Assembly (NCBI RefSeq): GCF_901875635.1
Contig: NZ_CABFMN010000139.1
Coordinates: forward strand, 69,278 to 133,277
DNA length: 64,000 nucleotides
Direction of reading: 5' to 3'
Origin: Xylophilus ampelinus
GTDB lineage: Bacteria; Pseudomonadota; Gammaproteobacteria; Burkholderiales; Burkholderiaceae_C
This document shows positions 17,337 through 25,739 of the stretch, in pieces. A program made the translations under genes and the position numbers. Every line of letters begins with the position of its first letter. Position 1 is the first letter of the stretch. The notes under the pieces are model-generated. The model made no database searches and was not told the DNA's origin. It was given only the letters and a program-made list of their open reading frames with translations.

Positions 17337-18257
17337 TCAGACGGGATCCCACGAGAACACGACGGCCGAGCTCTCGAGCGGGAAGAAGTTGGGCCTCATC
17401 GCGGGCAGCACGCGCTCGGCGATCGTCTCGGGCGTCCAGCCCTCGGAGGTGTGCATGCCGCGCACGGGCCGCGGCTGGCTCATCAGGAAGATCTCGTTGC
17501 CGCGCACGGCGAAGATCTGAGAGGTGACCTCGGCCGCAGCGTCGCTGGCCAGGAAGGCGGCCATCGGCGCGATCTGCGCGGTGTCGAGCTTCTTGAGCTT
17601 CTCCACGCGGGCCTGCTGCTCGGGCGTGTCGGTCGGGATCGAGCCGATCATGCGGCTCCACGCGAACGGCGAGATGCAGTTGGAGCGCACGTTGTAGCGC
17701 TTCATGTCGCCGGCGATCGAGCGCGAGAGCGCGACGATCCCCAGCTTGGCCGCGCCGTAGTTGGCCTGGCCCAAGTTGCCGATCAGGCCCGAGGTGGAGG
17801 TCATGTGCACGTAGGCGCCCGAGTTCTGGGCCTTGAAGTGCGTGGCTGCCGCGCGCGAGACGTAGAAGCAGCCGTTGAGGTGCACGTCGATGACGGCCTT
17901 CCACTCTTCTTCCGACATGGCGAAGAAGAAGCGGTCGCGCAGGATGCCGGCGTTGTTGACGACGATGTCGATGCGGCCGAAGTGGTCCAGCGCGCACTGC
18001 ACGATGCGGCCGGCCGAAGCCCAGGTGGACACGCTGTCGGTGGACAGCGCGGCGTGGCCGCCCATGGCCTTGATCTCGTCGACCACCTGCTGGCCCAGGC
18101 TCGCGTCCTGGCCTTCGCCGGCGACCGAGGCGCCGATGTCGTTGACGACGACCTTGGCGCCCTGGGCGGCCATCTCGAGCGCGATGTCGCGGCCGATGCC
18201 CCGGCCCGATCCGGTGACCACGGCCACCTTGTCTTTCAGCATGCTGCCTTTGTGCAC
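17337..18257 (-). CDS. SDR, 3-hydroxyacyl-CoA dehydrogenase (MFE-2 N-domain-like)
   Basis: NAD(P)-dependent alcohol dehydrogenase of 306 residues. TGSGRGIGRDIA binds the nucleotide, NNAGILRD follows, and the Ser-Tyr-Lys triad is intact (STSGLIGNLGQANYGAAK). The length and the long C-terminal part after residue 220 resemble the SDR domain of peroxisomal multifunctional enzyme 2 and actinobacterial steroid side-chain dehydrogenases. It would oxidise a 3-hydroxyacyl-CoA. The start is uncertain: the GTG at 18257 has AAAGGA nine bases upstream, while the ATG at 18242 has AAAGG only four bases away. Confidence 0.82.
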   Translation of the reverse strand: MHKGSMLKDKVAVVTGSGRGIGRDIALEMAAQGAKVVVNDIGASVAGEGQDASLGQQVVDEIKAMGGHAALSTDSVSTWASAGRIVQCALDHFGRIDIVVNNAGILRDRFFFAMSEEEWKAVIDVHLNGCFYVSRAAATHFKAQNSGAYVHMTSTSGLIGNLGQANYGAAKLGIVALSRSIAGDMKRYNVRSNCISPFAWSRMIGSIPTDTPEQQARVEKLKKLDTAQIAPMAAFLASDAAAEVTSQIFAVRGNEIFLMSQPRPVRGMHTSEGWTPETIAERVLPAMRPNFFPLESSAVVFSWDPV

Positions 18258-18308
18258 GGCGATGTTTCCTTTGTGCGGATGAACGAATGGGGGACGGCGT
18301 GCGCGCGA

Positions 18309-19475
18309 TCAGCTGGCAAGCTGAAGCACCGCGCCTGCCAGGATGTTGCGCTGGACCTCGTTGCTACCGCCGTAGATCGTGGCCGGGCGCGCGTTGTAGA
18401 AGGTGGTGAGCACATCGATCGTGCCGCCGTCGGTGGGCACGTCGCCCGGCGTGCCGCCGCTGGCGCCGGCGATCTCGACCAGCAGGTTGGCCAGCCGCGA
18501 GTACGTTTCGGTGGCGAAGATCTTGAGCATCGAGACCTCGGGGCCAAGTGCCTCGCCGCGCTTGACCTGCTCGACGAAGCGCGCGTAGAGCGTGCCCAGG
18601 TCGGCCACGTCCAGCGCCAGCTGCGTGAAGCGGTCGCTGAACACCGGATCGTCGAGCAGCCCCAGCGCCGCTGCGGCCTCTTCGACGCGCGACAGCGCGT
18701 ACTGGCTCTGCTTGGGGCTGCCCAGGAAGATGCGCTCGAAGCCGAGCAGCGCCTTGGCAGTCGTCCAGCCCTTGTTCAGCTCGCCGACGATGTTGGCGCG
18801 CGGGACACGCACCTTGTCGAGGAAGACCTCGCAGAAGTCTTCAGCGCCCGCGATGTTGCGGATGGGCCGCACCGTGATGCCGGGGCTGCCCATGTCGGCG
18901 AGCAGGAAGCTGATGCCTTCCTGCTTCTTGGCCGCCTTGTCGGTGCGCACGAGCAGGAAGATGTGGGTTGCGTCCTGCGCCAGCGTGGTCCAGATCTTCT
19001 GCCCGGTGACGATGAAGTCATCGCCGTCGGCCACCGCCTCGGTGCGCAGGCTGGCGAGGTCGGAGCCGGAGTTCGGCTCCGAGTAGCCCTGGCACCAGAT
19101 GTCCTGGCAGGCCAGGATGCGCGGCAGGTAGTGGGCGCGCTGCGCGTCGGTGCCGTGCTGGATGAGCAGCGGGCCGACCATCTGGATGCCCATGTCGGGG
19201 GCGCGGGTCACGCCGTGGCGCTCCTGCTCCTCGATGAACGCGATCAGCTTGTCCGGCGCCAGCCCCATCCCGCCGTGCCGCGCGGGCCAGCTCGGGGCGA
19301 GCCAGCCGTGGGCGGCGAGCTTCAGCGTCCAAGGGCGGATCTCGTCCCAGCGCAGGCGCCGCTTGGGGTAGCGCAGGTGTTCGGGGTAGTGCTGCTGGAA
19401 GAAGGCGCGCACCTCGGCACGGAAGGCCTCGGTGTCCATCGCGTTCCAGTCTCGGACCATGCTCGACGCGCTCAT
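18309..19475 (-). CDS. Acyl-CoA dehydrogenase 3, large-subunit type (PimC/FadE28-like)
   Basis: Catalytic-type subunit of a two-gene ACAD, 388 residues. It has CQGYSEPNSGSDLASL, WTTLAQDATH and a glutamate in FERIF at the isovaleryl-CoA dehydrogenase position. The C-terminus IYGGSNEVQRNIL has Gly in place of the MCAD-type Glu. The ATG at 19475 overlaps the stop of the partner gene (ATGA). The pairing resembles pimeloyl-CoA dehydrogenase PimC-PimD and actinobacterial FadE28-FadE29 heterotetramers. Since BadI would yield pimeloyl-CoA, a dicarboxyl-CoA substrate is attractive, but this is inference. Confidence 0.85.
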   Translation of the reverse strand: MSASSMVRDWNAMDTEAFRAEVRAFFQQHYPEHLRYPKRRLRWDEIRPWTLKLAAHGWLAPSWPARHGGMGLAPDKLIAFIEEQERHGVTRAPDMGIQMVGPLLIQHGTDAQRAHYLPRILACQDIWCQGYSEPNSGSDLASLRTEAVADGDDFIVTGQKIWTTLAQDATHIFLLVRTDKAAKKQEGISFLLADMGSPGITVRPIRNIAGAEDFCEVFLDKVRVPRANIVGELNKGWTTAKALLGFERIFLGSPKQSQYALSRVEEAAAALGLLDDPVFSDRFTQLALDVADLGTLYARFVEQVKRGEALGPEVSMLKIFATETYSRLANLLVEIAGASGGTPGDVPTDGGTIDVLTTFYNARPATIYGGSNEVQRNILAGAVLQLAS

Positions 19476-20680
19476 CGTGCCGTTCCCTCCGCGCCAGCGC
19501 TGCCGCCATCGCCATGGTCTCGTGTCAGCGCGGCGTAGCGGCGCCGCTGCTGCGCGGCGTTGCCGAGCCAGGCTGACAGCACGAGCGCGCGCTGAAGGTA
19601 GAGCCCGAGGTCGTGTTCGTCGGTGACGCCGATCGCGCCGTGCATCTGCACCGCCTCGCGTCCGATGGTCAGCGCCCCCTCCGAGCAGCGCGCCTTCACG
19701 CGCGCCGCCAGTTGCGCGCGCTCGTCGCCGGTGATGCCGCGGTCGAGCTCGGCCAGCGCGTGCTCGAGCAGCGCGCTGCTCAGCTCGCGCTGGATGAGCA
19801 GGTCGACGGCACGGTGCTGCAGGGCCTGGTAGCTGCCGATCGGCTTGCCGAACTGCTTGCGCGTGCGCAGGTAGTCCAGGGTCATGTCCAGCATCCGACG
19901 CGCGCAGGCGAGCAGTTCCACCCCGGCCATGACGAGAGTCTCGTCGCAGGCGGCGGCGAAGGCCGCACGCGCCCGCTCGCCGCTGGCCAGCAGGTGGCTG
20001 GCTGGCAGAACCACGTTGTCGAGTTCGAGGCGGGCCGCGAAGCTGCCGTCGGCCTGGCGCTGCAGTTCGCGGCCGGACCCCACGGCTTCGGCCGGCAGCC
20101 AGACCAGCGCCAGACCGTCGGACGACGACGCGGTGACGATGTAGCCGTTCGCGCCCGCTCCGGGCCGCACATGCAGCTTGCGGCCGCTCAGTCGCAGCCC
20201 GGACTCGTGGCGCGCACACACAACGGCCGGCTCTGCGGGGTGGCCATGGCGGTCGAAGCTGGCGGCCCCGGCGGCGTCCTCCTGCCAGGCCACGGCAGGC
20301 AGCAACTGCCCCGCTGCCGTCCGTTCCAGCAGTTGCGCGGCCAGGCCGCCGTCACCGCAGCGCGCCAGCAGGCGACCGGCGAACACGATGACCGGCGTCA
20401 CCGGCTCGGGCGCTGCCTGCGCCGACAGCGCCGAGACCACCTCGGCCATTTCGGTCAGGCCCTGACCATAACCACCGGCCGACTCCGGCGCGAGCAACCC
20501 GGTCCAGCCCTGCTGGGCCAGCGCCGCCCAGAACCGCAGGTCGAACCCGGGGGCCTTGCCGCGCAGGGCGCGGGAACGGGAGGCGGGAGCTTCCTTGCCG
20601 ACGAAGGCAGAGGCACTCGCGCGCAGCAGGGCGCGTTCTTCGAATCGATCGGCCGGTGAGGCCAGGGTGGCAGCGGTCAT
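19472..20680 (-). CDS. Acyl-CoA dehydrogenase 4, small-subunit type (PimD/FadE29-like)
   Basis: Partner subunit of ACAD 3, 402 residues. The middle domain is divergent (WQEDAAGAASFDRHG) and lacks the T/SEP-D-AG motif. The C-terminal domain keeps RTRKQFGKPIGSYQALQHRAVD and QMHGAIGVTDEHDLGLYLQRAL. That pattern is typical of the non-catalytic or FAD-sharing half of alpha2-beta2 ACADs. The stop overlaps the ACAD 3 start by 4 nt and the start lies 18 nt after ACAD 5, so the two subunits should be made in equal amounts. Confidence 0.85.
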   Translation of the reverse strand: MTAATLASPADRFEERALLRASASAFVGKEAPASRSRALRGKAPGFDLRFWAALAQQGWTGLLAPESAGGYGQGLTEMAEVVSALSAQAAPEPVTPVIVFAGRLLARCGDGGLAAQLLERTAAGQLLPAVAWQEDAAGAASFDRHGHPAEPAVVCARHESGLRLSGRKLHVRPGAGANGYIVTASSSDGLALVWLPAEAVGSGRELQRQADGSFAARLELDNVVLPASHLLASGERARAAFAAACDETLVMAGVELLACARRMLDMTLDYLRTRKQFGKPIGSYQALQHRAVDLLIQRELSSALLEHALAELDRGITGDERAQLAARVKARCSEGALTIGREAVQMHGAIGVTDEHDLGLYLQRALVLSAWLGNAAQQRRRYAALTRDHGDGGSAGAEGTAR

Positions 20681-20698
20681 GAGGCGAAAGCTTGTCGA

Positions 20699-21865
20699 TC
20701 AATACGACTTGGGCAGGCCGAGTACTTTCTCGGCGATGAAACACAGGATCAGCTGCGGGCTGATCGGCGCGACGCGCGGGATCAGCATCTCGCGCAGATA
20801 ACGTTCGACCTGGTACTCCTTGGCGTAGCCGAAGCCGCCCAGCGTGGCCATGGCGCGCTGGCAGGCGGCGAAGCCGGCTTCCGCGGCCATGTACTTGGCG
20901 GCATTGGCATCGGCGCCGCAGTCGAGCTTCTGGTCGTACTTCCAGGCCCCGCGCATCGCCATCAGCCACGCCGCTTCCAGCTCCATCCAGCTCTGCGCCA
21001 GCGGATGCTGGATGGCCTGGTTCTGGCCGATCGGGCGGTCGAAGACGATGCGCTCGCGCGCGTAGCGGGTGGCGCGTTCGAGCGCGGCCTGCCCGAGCCC
21101 GACCGCCTCGCCGGCGATCAGGATGCGCTCCGGATTCATGCCGTGCAGGATGTACTCGAAGCCCCGGCCTTCTTCGCCGATGCGGTCTTCCACCGGCACT
21201 TTCAGGCCGTCGATGAAGAGCTGGTTGGAGTCCACCGCGTGGCGGCCCATCTTCTCGATCTCGCGCACCTCGACGAACCGGCGGTCGAGGTCGGTATAGA
21301 ACAGGCTCAGCCCCAGCGTGGGCTTGGCGCACTGTTCCACTGGCGTCGTGCGCGCCAGGATCAGCATCTTGTTGGCGACCTGCGCGGTGGAAATCCACAC
21401 CTTCTGGCCGCTCAGCACGTAGTGCTCGCCGCTGCGCTCGGCGCGCGTCTTGAGCTTGGTGGTGTTGAGGCCGGTGTTCGGCTCGGTCACCGCGAAGCAG
21501 GCCTTGTGCTGGCCGGCGATCAGCGGCGGCAGCATGCGGCGCTTCTGCTCGTCGGTGCCGAACACCACGACCGGCTGCAAGCCGAAGATGTTCATGTGCA
21601 CCGACGAACAGCCCGACAGGCCCGCGCCCGAACGCGCGATGGCGGCCATCATCACGGTGGCCTCGGAAATGCCCATGCCGCTGCCGCCGTACTCGGCCGG
21701 CATGCAGATGCCCAGCCAGCCACCGGCGGCGAGCGCGTCGTACAGCTCGAATGGGAAGCCGCCGTTGCGGTCGTGCGCGAGCCAGTAATCGTCGCCGAAA
21801 CGATCGCAGATCTTGCCGATCGCTTCGCGGATCGCCTCGTGCTCGCGGTTGTCGGTAAAGTCCAT
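20699..21865 (-). CDS. Acyl-CoA dehydrogenase 5 (C-terminal GLPKSY subgroup)
   Basis: ACAD of 388 residues with CFAVTEPNTGLNTTKLKT, VWISTAQVAN and FDRPIGQNQAIQHPLA. There is no C-terminal Tyr-Glu-Gly-Thr; the tail is APISPQLILCFIAEKVLGLP then KSY, as in ACADs 2, 7 and 11. The likely base is the Glu in NPERILIAGE. It is closest to ACAD 11 (53861-55021), which shares the GQNQ stretch and the overall pattern. The start lies 18 nt after fadH. The substrate is unknown, but the subgroup's repetition suggests related branched or cyclic intermediates. Confidence 0.9.
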   Translation of the reverse strand: MDFTDNREHEAIREAIGKICDRFGDDYWLAHDRNGGFPFELYDALAAGGWLGICMPAEYGGSGMGISEATVMMAAIARSGAGLSGCSSVHMNIFGLQPVVVFGTDEQKRRMLPPLIAGQHKACFAVTEPNTGLNTTKLKTRAERSGEHYVLSGQKVWISTAQVANKMLILARTTPVEQCAKPTLGLSLFYTDLDRRFVEVREIEKMGRHAVDSNQLFIDGLKVPVEDRIGEEGRGFEYILHGMNPERILIAGEAVGLGQAALERATRYARERIVFDRPIGQNQAIQHPLAQSWMELEAAWLMAMRGAWKYDQKLDCGADANAAKYMAAEAGFAACQRAMATLGGFGYAKEYQVERYLREMLIPRVAPISPQLILCFIAEKVLGLPKSY

Positions 21866-21883
21866 CGTCGGGGCGCTCCAAAC

Positions 21884-23968
21884 TCAAAACGTCATGGCCA
21901 GGCGCGTGCCCTGGTCGATGGCGCGCAGCGCGTCGAGTTCGGCCGCGAGCTCGGCGCCGCCGATCACCGCCGGCTCGACGCCGAGCTCGCGCAGCTCGTC
22001 AGCCAATCCGGCCTCGGGCTCCTGGCCGGCGCACACGACCACCGTGTCAACCTCCAGCAGCCGCGGCTCGCCGTTGATGCGCAGGTGCAGCCCGGCATCG
22101 TCGATGCGCTCGTAGGTGCATCCGCTCAGCGCCTTCAGCCCGCGCTGCTCCAGGCGCGCGCGCAGCGCCCAGCCGGTGGTGAGGCCCAGCGTGGCACCGG
22201 GCTTGTTGGGCTTGCGCTGCAGCAGCGTCACCGAGCGCCAGGGGGCGGGGCGATGCGGCTCGCGCAACCCGCCCGGGTTCTGCTCGGCGAGGTCGACGCC
22301 CCAGTCGGCGAAGAACTGGTTCGCAGCGCCGTCGCCACCCGGCTGCTCAGGGGCCTGCCCCGGGTCCTGCGGATCGGCCGCGGGATCACACTCGGCGTGC
22401 AGCAGGTATTCGGCGACGTCGAAGCCGATGCCGCCTGCGCCGATGACGGCCACCCGTCGGCCCGCAGTGCGGCGCCCCGACAGCAGCTCGGCGTAGCCGA
22501 CGACCTTGGGGTGGTCGATGCCGGCGATGTCGGGCCAGCGCGCACGCACGCCAGTGGCGACCACAACGCGGTCGAAGCCGCCGGCGGCTATCTCGGCGGC
22601 GGTCGGGCGCACGCCCAGCCGCAGCTGCACGTCCTGCTCGGCCACGCGCGTGTCGAAGTAGCGCAGCAGCTCATGGAATTCTTCCTTGCCGAGAACGGCG
22701 CGCGCCAGGTTGAGCTGGCCGCCAATGGCCGCTCCGGCCTCGAACAGGGTGACGGCGTGGCCTCGTTCGGCGGCCGTGACTGCGCAGGCCAGGCCGGCCG
22801 CGCCGGCGCCCACCACCGCCACCCGGCGCTTCGCCTTCGGCGCGGGCATGGCGGCGAACTCCAGCTCGCGCCCGGCGCGCGGGTTCACCAGGCACGACGT
22901 GGGCTTGCCGGTGAAGATGAAGTCCAGGCAGGCCTGGTTGCAGGCGATGCAGGTGTTGATGGCCTGCGGCCGGCCGGCCGCGGCCTTGCGCACGAAATCG
23001 GCGTCGGCGAGGAAGGGGCGCGCCATCGACACCATGTCGGCGTCGCCCGACGCGATGATGTCCTCGGCCACCTCCGGCGTGTTGATGCGGTTGGACAGGA
23101 TCAGCGGAATCTTCAGCGCGCGCTTGATGCGCGCTCCGACGGTGCGGAAGGCCGCGCGGGGCACGAGGTAGGCGATGGTCGGCACCTTGGCTTCATGCCA
23201 GCCGAAGCCGGTGTTGATGAGGTCGGCGCCGGCGGCTTCGATGGCGCGGGCGAGCGCGATCACCTCGTCGGCCGGCGCGCCGCCGTCCACCAGGTCGAGC
23301 GCCGACAGGCGGTACATGATCAGCGCCTGCGGCCCCAGGCGCTCGCGCGTGCGCCGCACGATCTCCACCGGCAGGCGGTGGCGGTTCTCGACGCTGCCGC
23401 CGAACTCGTCGCTGCGGTCGTTGCAGCGCGTGGTGCTGAACTGGCTGATGAGGTAGCCCTCGGAGCCCATCACCTCCACGCCGTCGAAGCCGGCGTGCAC
23501 GGCCAACTCGGCACAGCGAACGTAGTCATCGATGGTGCGCCAGACCTCCTCCGTGGCCAGCGTGCGCGGCACGCGTCGGTTGATGGGCGAGGGGATGCCC
23601 GAGGCGCCGACAAGGTTGCCGATCTTGCCGTAGCGGCCGGTATGCAGGACCTGCAGCACGATTTTGCCGCCCTCGGCATGCACCGCGTCGGGGATCGGGC
23701 GCAAGGCGTCGGCCTGCTCGGGCGTGGCCAGCATCGGTCCGTGTTCATCCAGCCGGGCCTCGGAGTTCATGGCGTAGCCGCCGGTGGCGATCAGGCCGGC
23801 ACCGCCGCGCGCGCGCTCGGCGTAGAAGGCGGCCAGGCGCGCCGTGCTGCCATCCAGGTGCTCCAGGCCGGTGTGCATGGAGCCCATCAGCGTGCGGTTG
23901 CGCAGGGTGTGGCGCCCGGCCTGCAGAGGGGCGAGCAGATGGGGGAACGCGGGTGTCGACGGGCGCAT
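21884..23968 (-). CDS. fadH: 2,4-dienoyl-CoA reductase (FadH-like), FMN/FAD/4Fe-4S
   Basis: NADPH-dependent reduction of 2,4-dienoyl-CoA. The 694-residue protein has an N-terminal FMN-binding TIM barrel of the old yellow enzyme type. The iron-sulfur cysteines are at residues 340, 343, 347 and 359 (the first three in a CxxCxxxC motif). A C-terminal FAD/NAD(P) domain carries GAGAAGLA and GAGGIGFD. This three-part architecture and the FTGKPTSC segment match E. coli FadH (671 residues). It is the first gene of an eight-gene operon, and the operator site 4 palindrome lies 27-40 nt upstream. It would serve conjugated intermediates from unsaturated or ring-derived acyl chains. Confidence 0.87.
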   Translation of the reverse strand: MRPSTPAFPHLLAPLQAGRHTLRNRTLMGSMHTGLEHLDGSTARLAAFYAERARGGAGLIATGGYAMNSEARLDEHGPMLATPEQADALRPIPDAVHAEGGKIVLQVLHTGRYGKIGNLVGASGIPSPINRRVPRTLATEEVWRTIDDYVRCAELAVHAGFDGVEVMGSEGYLISQFSTTRCNDRSDEFGGSVENRHRLPVEIVRRTRERLGPQALIMYRLSALDLVDGGAPADEVIALARAIEAAGADLINTGFGWHEAKVPTIAYLVPRAAFRTVGARIKRALKIPLILSNRINTPEVAEDIIASGDADMVSMARPFLADADFVRKAAAGRPQAINTCIACNQACLDFIFTGKPTSCLVNPRAGRELEFAAMPAPKAKRRVAVVGAGAAGLACAVTAAERGHAVTLFEAGAAIGGQLNLARAVLGKEEFHELLRYFDTRVAEQDVQLRLGVRPTAAEIAAGGFDRVVVATGVRARWPDIAGIDHPKVVGYAELLSGRRTAGRRVAVIGAGGIGFDVAEYLLHAECDPAADPQDPGQAPEQPGGDGAANQFFADWGVDLAEQNPGGLREPHRPAPWRSVTLLQRKPNKPGATLGLTTGWALRARLEQRGLKALSGCTYERIDDAGLHLRINGEPRLLEVDTVVVCAGQEPEAGLADELRELGVEPAVIGGAELAAELDALRAIDQGTRLAMTF

Positions 23969-23994
23969 CGCAATCCAGTTGAGCTGTGAGGCAA

Positions 23995-24008
23995 CTAACG
24001 AATGTTCG
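23995..24008. promoter_or_regulatory. TetR-type operator (site 4) in the fadH divergent region
   Basis: CTAACGAATGTTCG keeps the left arm perfectly and three of five bases in the right arm. It lies between fadH (start 23968, minus) and the plus-strand operon beginning at 24140. A -10-like TATGCT at 24014-24019 or TATCCT at 24019-24024 on the plus strand is next to it. A small hairpin with 6-bp stem (24033-24049) lies in the plus-strand leader. Confidence 0.5.
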
Positions 24009-24139
24009 ATAGGTATGCTATCCTAGCGCTTTGCGACGGGTATCGTCGCTGCAATGCGCTACGGGTTTGCCCGCAGCGTCGAACAGGCAGCGCCGAGCCG
24101 CGCTGCGCCGCCTCCCTCCACCGCTTGCCGCCCACCCGC

Positions 24140-24832
24140 ATGTCCAGCGCTTCGAACCCTTCCCCCGACCTCTACCTTGCGCCCGGGCGCTGCGTCGACA
24201 GCGATCACCCCGCGGTCCAGGCCTTCGCGCGCGAACACGTGAGCAGCTCGATGCCCGCGCGCGAAATCGCCGTGCGCCTGTACTACGCGGTGCGCGACGG
24301 CTTTCGCTACGACCCGTATTTCTTCGACATGTCGGAACAGGGGCTCAAGGCCAGCCACGTCATCGCCAACGGCCGCGGCTTCTGCGTGCCGAAGGCGGCG
24401 CTGCTCGCGGCATCGGCGCGTGCGATGGGCGTTCCGGCGCGCCTGGGCTTCGCCGACGTGCGCAACCACCTGACGAGCCCGCGGCTGCTGGCGATGATGA
24501 AGACCGATGTCTTCGCGTTCCACGGCTTCGCCGAACTGCTGATCAACGGCCAATGGGTCAAGGCGACGCCGGCCTTCAATCTGGCCTTGTGCGAGAAGGC
24601 CGGCGTCAAGCCGCTGGAGTTCGACGGCACGGCCGATTCGATCTTCCACGAGTTCGACACGCAGGGTCGCCGCCACATGGAATACATCCGCGAGCGCGGC
24701 AGTTTTGCCGACATTCCCCGGCGCGAGATGCTCGCCGTCTTCGCGCAGACCTACCCCGCCTTCGAAAGCTGGATGAGCAATGCCGGCGGCGGCGACTTCG
24801 AGCAGGAGGTGAGCCCTGGCGCCGCCAACTGA
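24140..24832 (+). CDS. Transglutaminase-like cysteine-protease-fold protein
   Basis: Papain-like/transglutaminase superfamily protein of 230 residues, probably cytoplasmic. The nucleophile candidate is Cys82 (GRGFCVPKAAL) with His128 (FAFHGFAELL). The third triad position, usually Asp-Pro, reads Thr-Pro (KATPAFN). Bacterial members are often peptidases or amide hydrolases, but some sit in catabolic operons with no known role. The ATG at 24140 has no clear ribosome-binding site. The frame is open to 24002, but that part has no family similarity. It leads an operon with an alpha/beta hydrolase and a ligase homologue. Function unknown. Confidence 0.75.
   Translation: MSSASNPSPDLYLAPGRCVDSDHPAVQAFAREHVSSSMPAREIAVRLYYAVRDGFRYDPYFFDMSEQGLKASHVIANGRGFCVPKAALLAASARAMGVPARLGFADVRNHLTSPRLLAMMKTDVFAFHGFAELLINGQWVKATPAFNLALCEKAGVKPLEFDGTADSIFHEFDTQGRRHMEYIRERGSFADIPRREMLAVFAQTYPAFESWMSNAGGGDFEQEVSPGAAN
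24804..24818 (+). promoter_or_regulatory. Strong Shine-Dalgarno in front of a CTG codon, deciding the start of the hydrolase gene
   Basis: AGGAGGT at 24804-24810 lies inside the end of the transglutaminase-like gene, and CTG at 24816-24818 follows five bases later. In the hydrolase frame a TGA at 24810 blocks anything further upstream. No ATG, GTG or TTG occurs between that stop and the GTG at 24891. Residues encoded between 24816 and 24891 look like the normal first beta strand of the family. Confidence 0.5.
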
Positions 24833-25739
24833 AGGGCCTGCGGCGCGGGCGCAGCGCGTCGAGTTTGCGGGCTTCGACGGCGGCGCCTGGGTGGCCGATG
24901 TCGCCGGGCCGCAGCAGGCGCCGACCGTGCTGCTGATGCACGGCGGGGGCCAGACCCGCCATGCCTGGCAGGGCACGGCGCTGGCGCTGACGCGGGCCGG
25001 CTGGCGCGCGGTGGCGCTGGACCTGCCGGGCCATGGCGAATCGGCGTGGTCGCCTCAGGGCGACTACCACGTCGACAAGCTGGCGGCCGATGTGGCGCGG
25101 CTGTGCGGTGAACTCGGTTCGCCGCTGGCCATCGTCGGCGCGTCGCTCGGCGGCATGATCGGCATGGCGCTGGTCGGCCGCGCCGATGCACCGGCCGTTG
25201 CCGCGCTGGCGCTGGTGGACGTGGGCCCCTGGCTCGAATCGGCGGGGGTCGATCGCATCGTCGGCTTCATGCGCGCCCACCCCGACGGGTTCGCCTCGCT
25301 CGAAGAGGCGGCGCAACACATCGCGGCCTACCGAGGCCGGCCGGTGCAGGCGCATCCGCGCGGGCTGGGCAAGAACCTGCGACGCAACGCCGCCGGGCGC
25401 TGGGTGTGGCATTGGGATCCGCGGCTCATGAACGACGAGAACCACAGCCACCGCAACGACCCGGACTACCTCGCGCGCTCGCTCGCGCGCTACCGCGGGC
25501 AGGTGGCGCTGGTGCGGGGCGGCCGCAGCGACGTCATCAGCGCCGCCGGGGCGGCGCGCTTTTGCGCCGAGTTCCCGCGCGCGCGCTTCTATGAGCTGGC
25601 CCAGGCCGGCCACATGGTGGCCGGCGACGCCAACGACGTGTTCACGGCGAGCCTGATCGACTTCCTCGACACCGCCATGCCCGCCGCCCGCGCGGGCGCT
25701 ACGGCAGCGTCTGCAACGCCCAAGGAGAGCACCGCGTGA
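24816..25739 (+). CDS. Alpha/beta hydrolase, probably CTG-initiated
   Basis: Serine hydrolase of about 307 residues. The nucleophile elbow is GASLGG, the oxyanion segment is LLMHGGGQTRHAW, and the C-terminal His is in QAGHMVAGD. It could cleave an ester, lactone or CoA thioester, for example the product of the monooxygenase at 7662. The first ATG/GTG in frame (GTG 24891) would remove the strand encoding AQRVEFAGFDGGAWVADVAG, so the CTG at 24816 with its strong ribosome site is preferred. The stop overlaps the next gene's GTG (GTGA), so the two are translationally coupled. Confidence 0.8.
   Translation: MAPPTEGPAARAQRVEFAGFDGGAWVADVAGPQQAPTVLLMHGGGQTRHAWQGTALALTRAGWRAVALDLPGHGESAWSPQGDYHVDKLAADVARLCGELGSPLAIVGASLGGMIGMALVGRADAPAVAALALVDVGPWLESAGVDRIVGFMRAHPDGFASLEEAAQHIAAYRGRPVQAHPRGLGKNLRRNAAGRWVWHWDPRLMNDENHSHRNDPDYLARSLARYRGQVALVRGGRSDVISAAGAARFCAEFPRARFYELAQAGHMVAGDANDVFTASLIDFLDTAMPAARAGATAASATPKESTA

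Noticed and set aside
18309..20680. Steroid side-chain dehydrogenase (FadE28-FadE29) as the specific assignment
   Set aside because: The pair architecture fits, but the window has no steroid ring-degradation genes or MaoC-type ChsH1/ChsH2, so a PimC/PimD-like role is more economical.
21005..23989. Very long plus-strand open frame (about 994 codons) opposite fadH and ACAD 5
   Set aside because: It is antisense to well-supported genes, its translation is His/Arg/Gly-rich with no domain, and high GC makes such shadow frames common.
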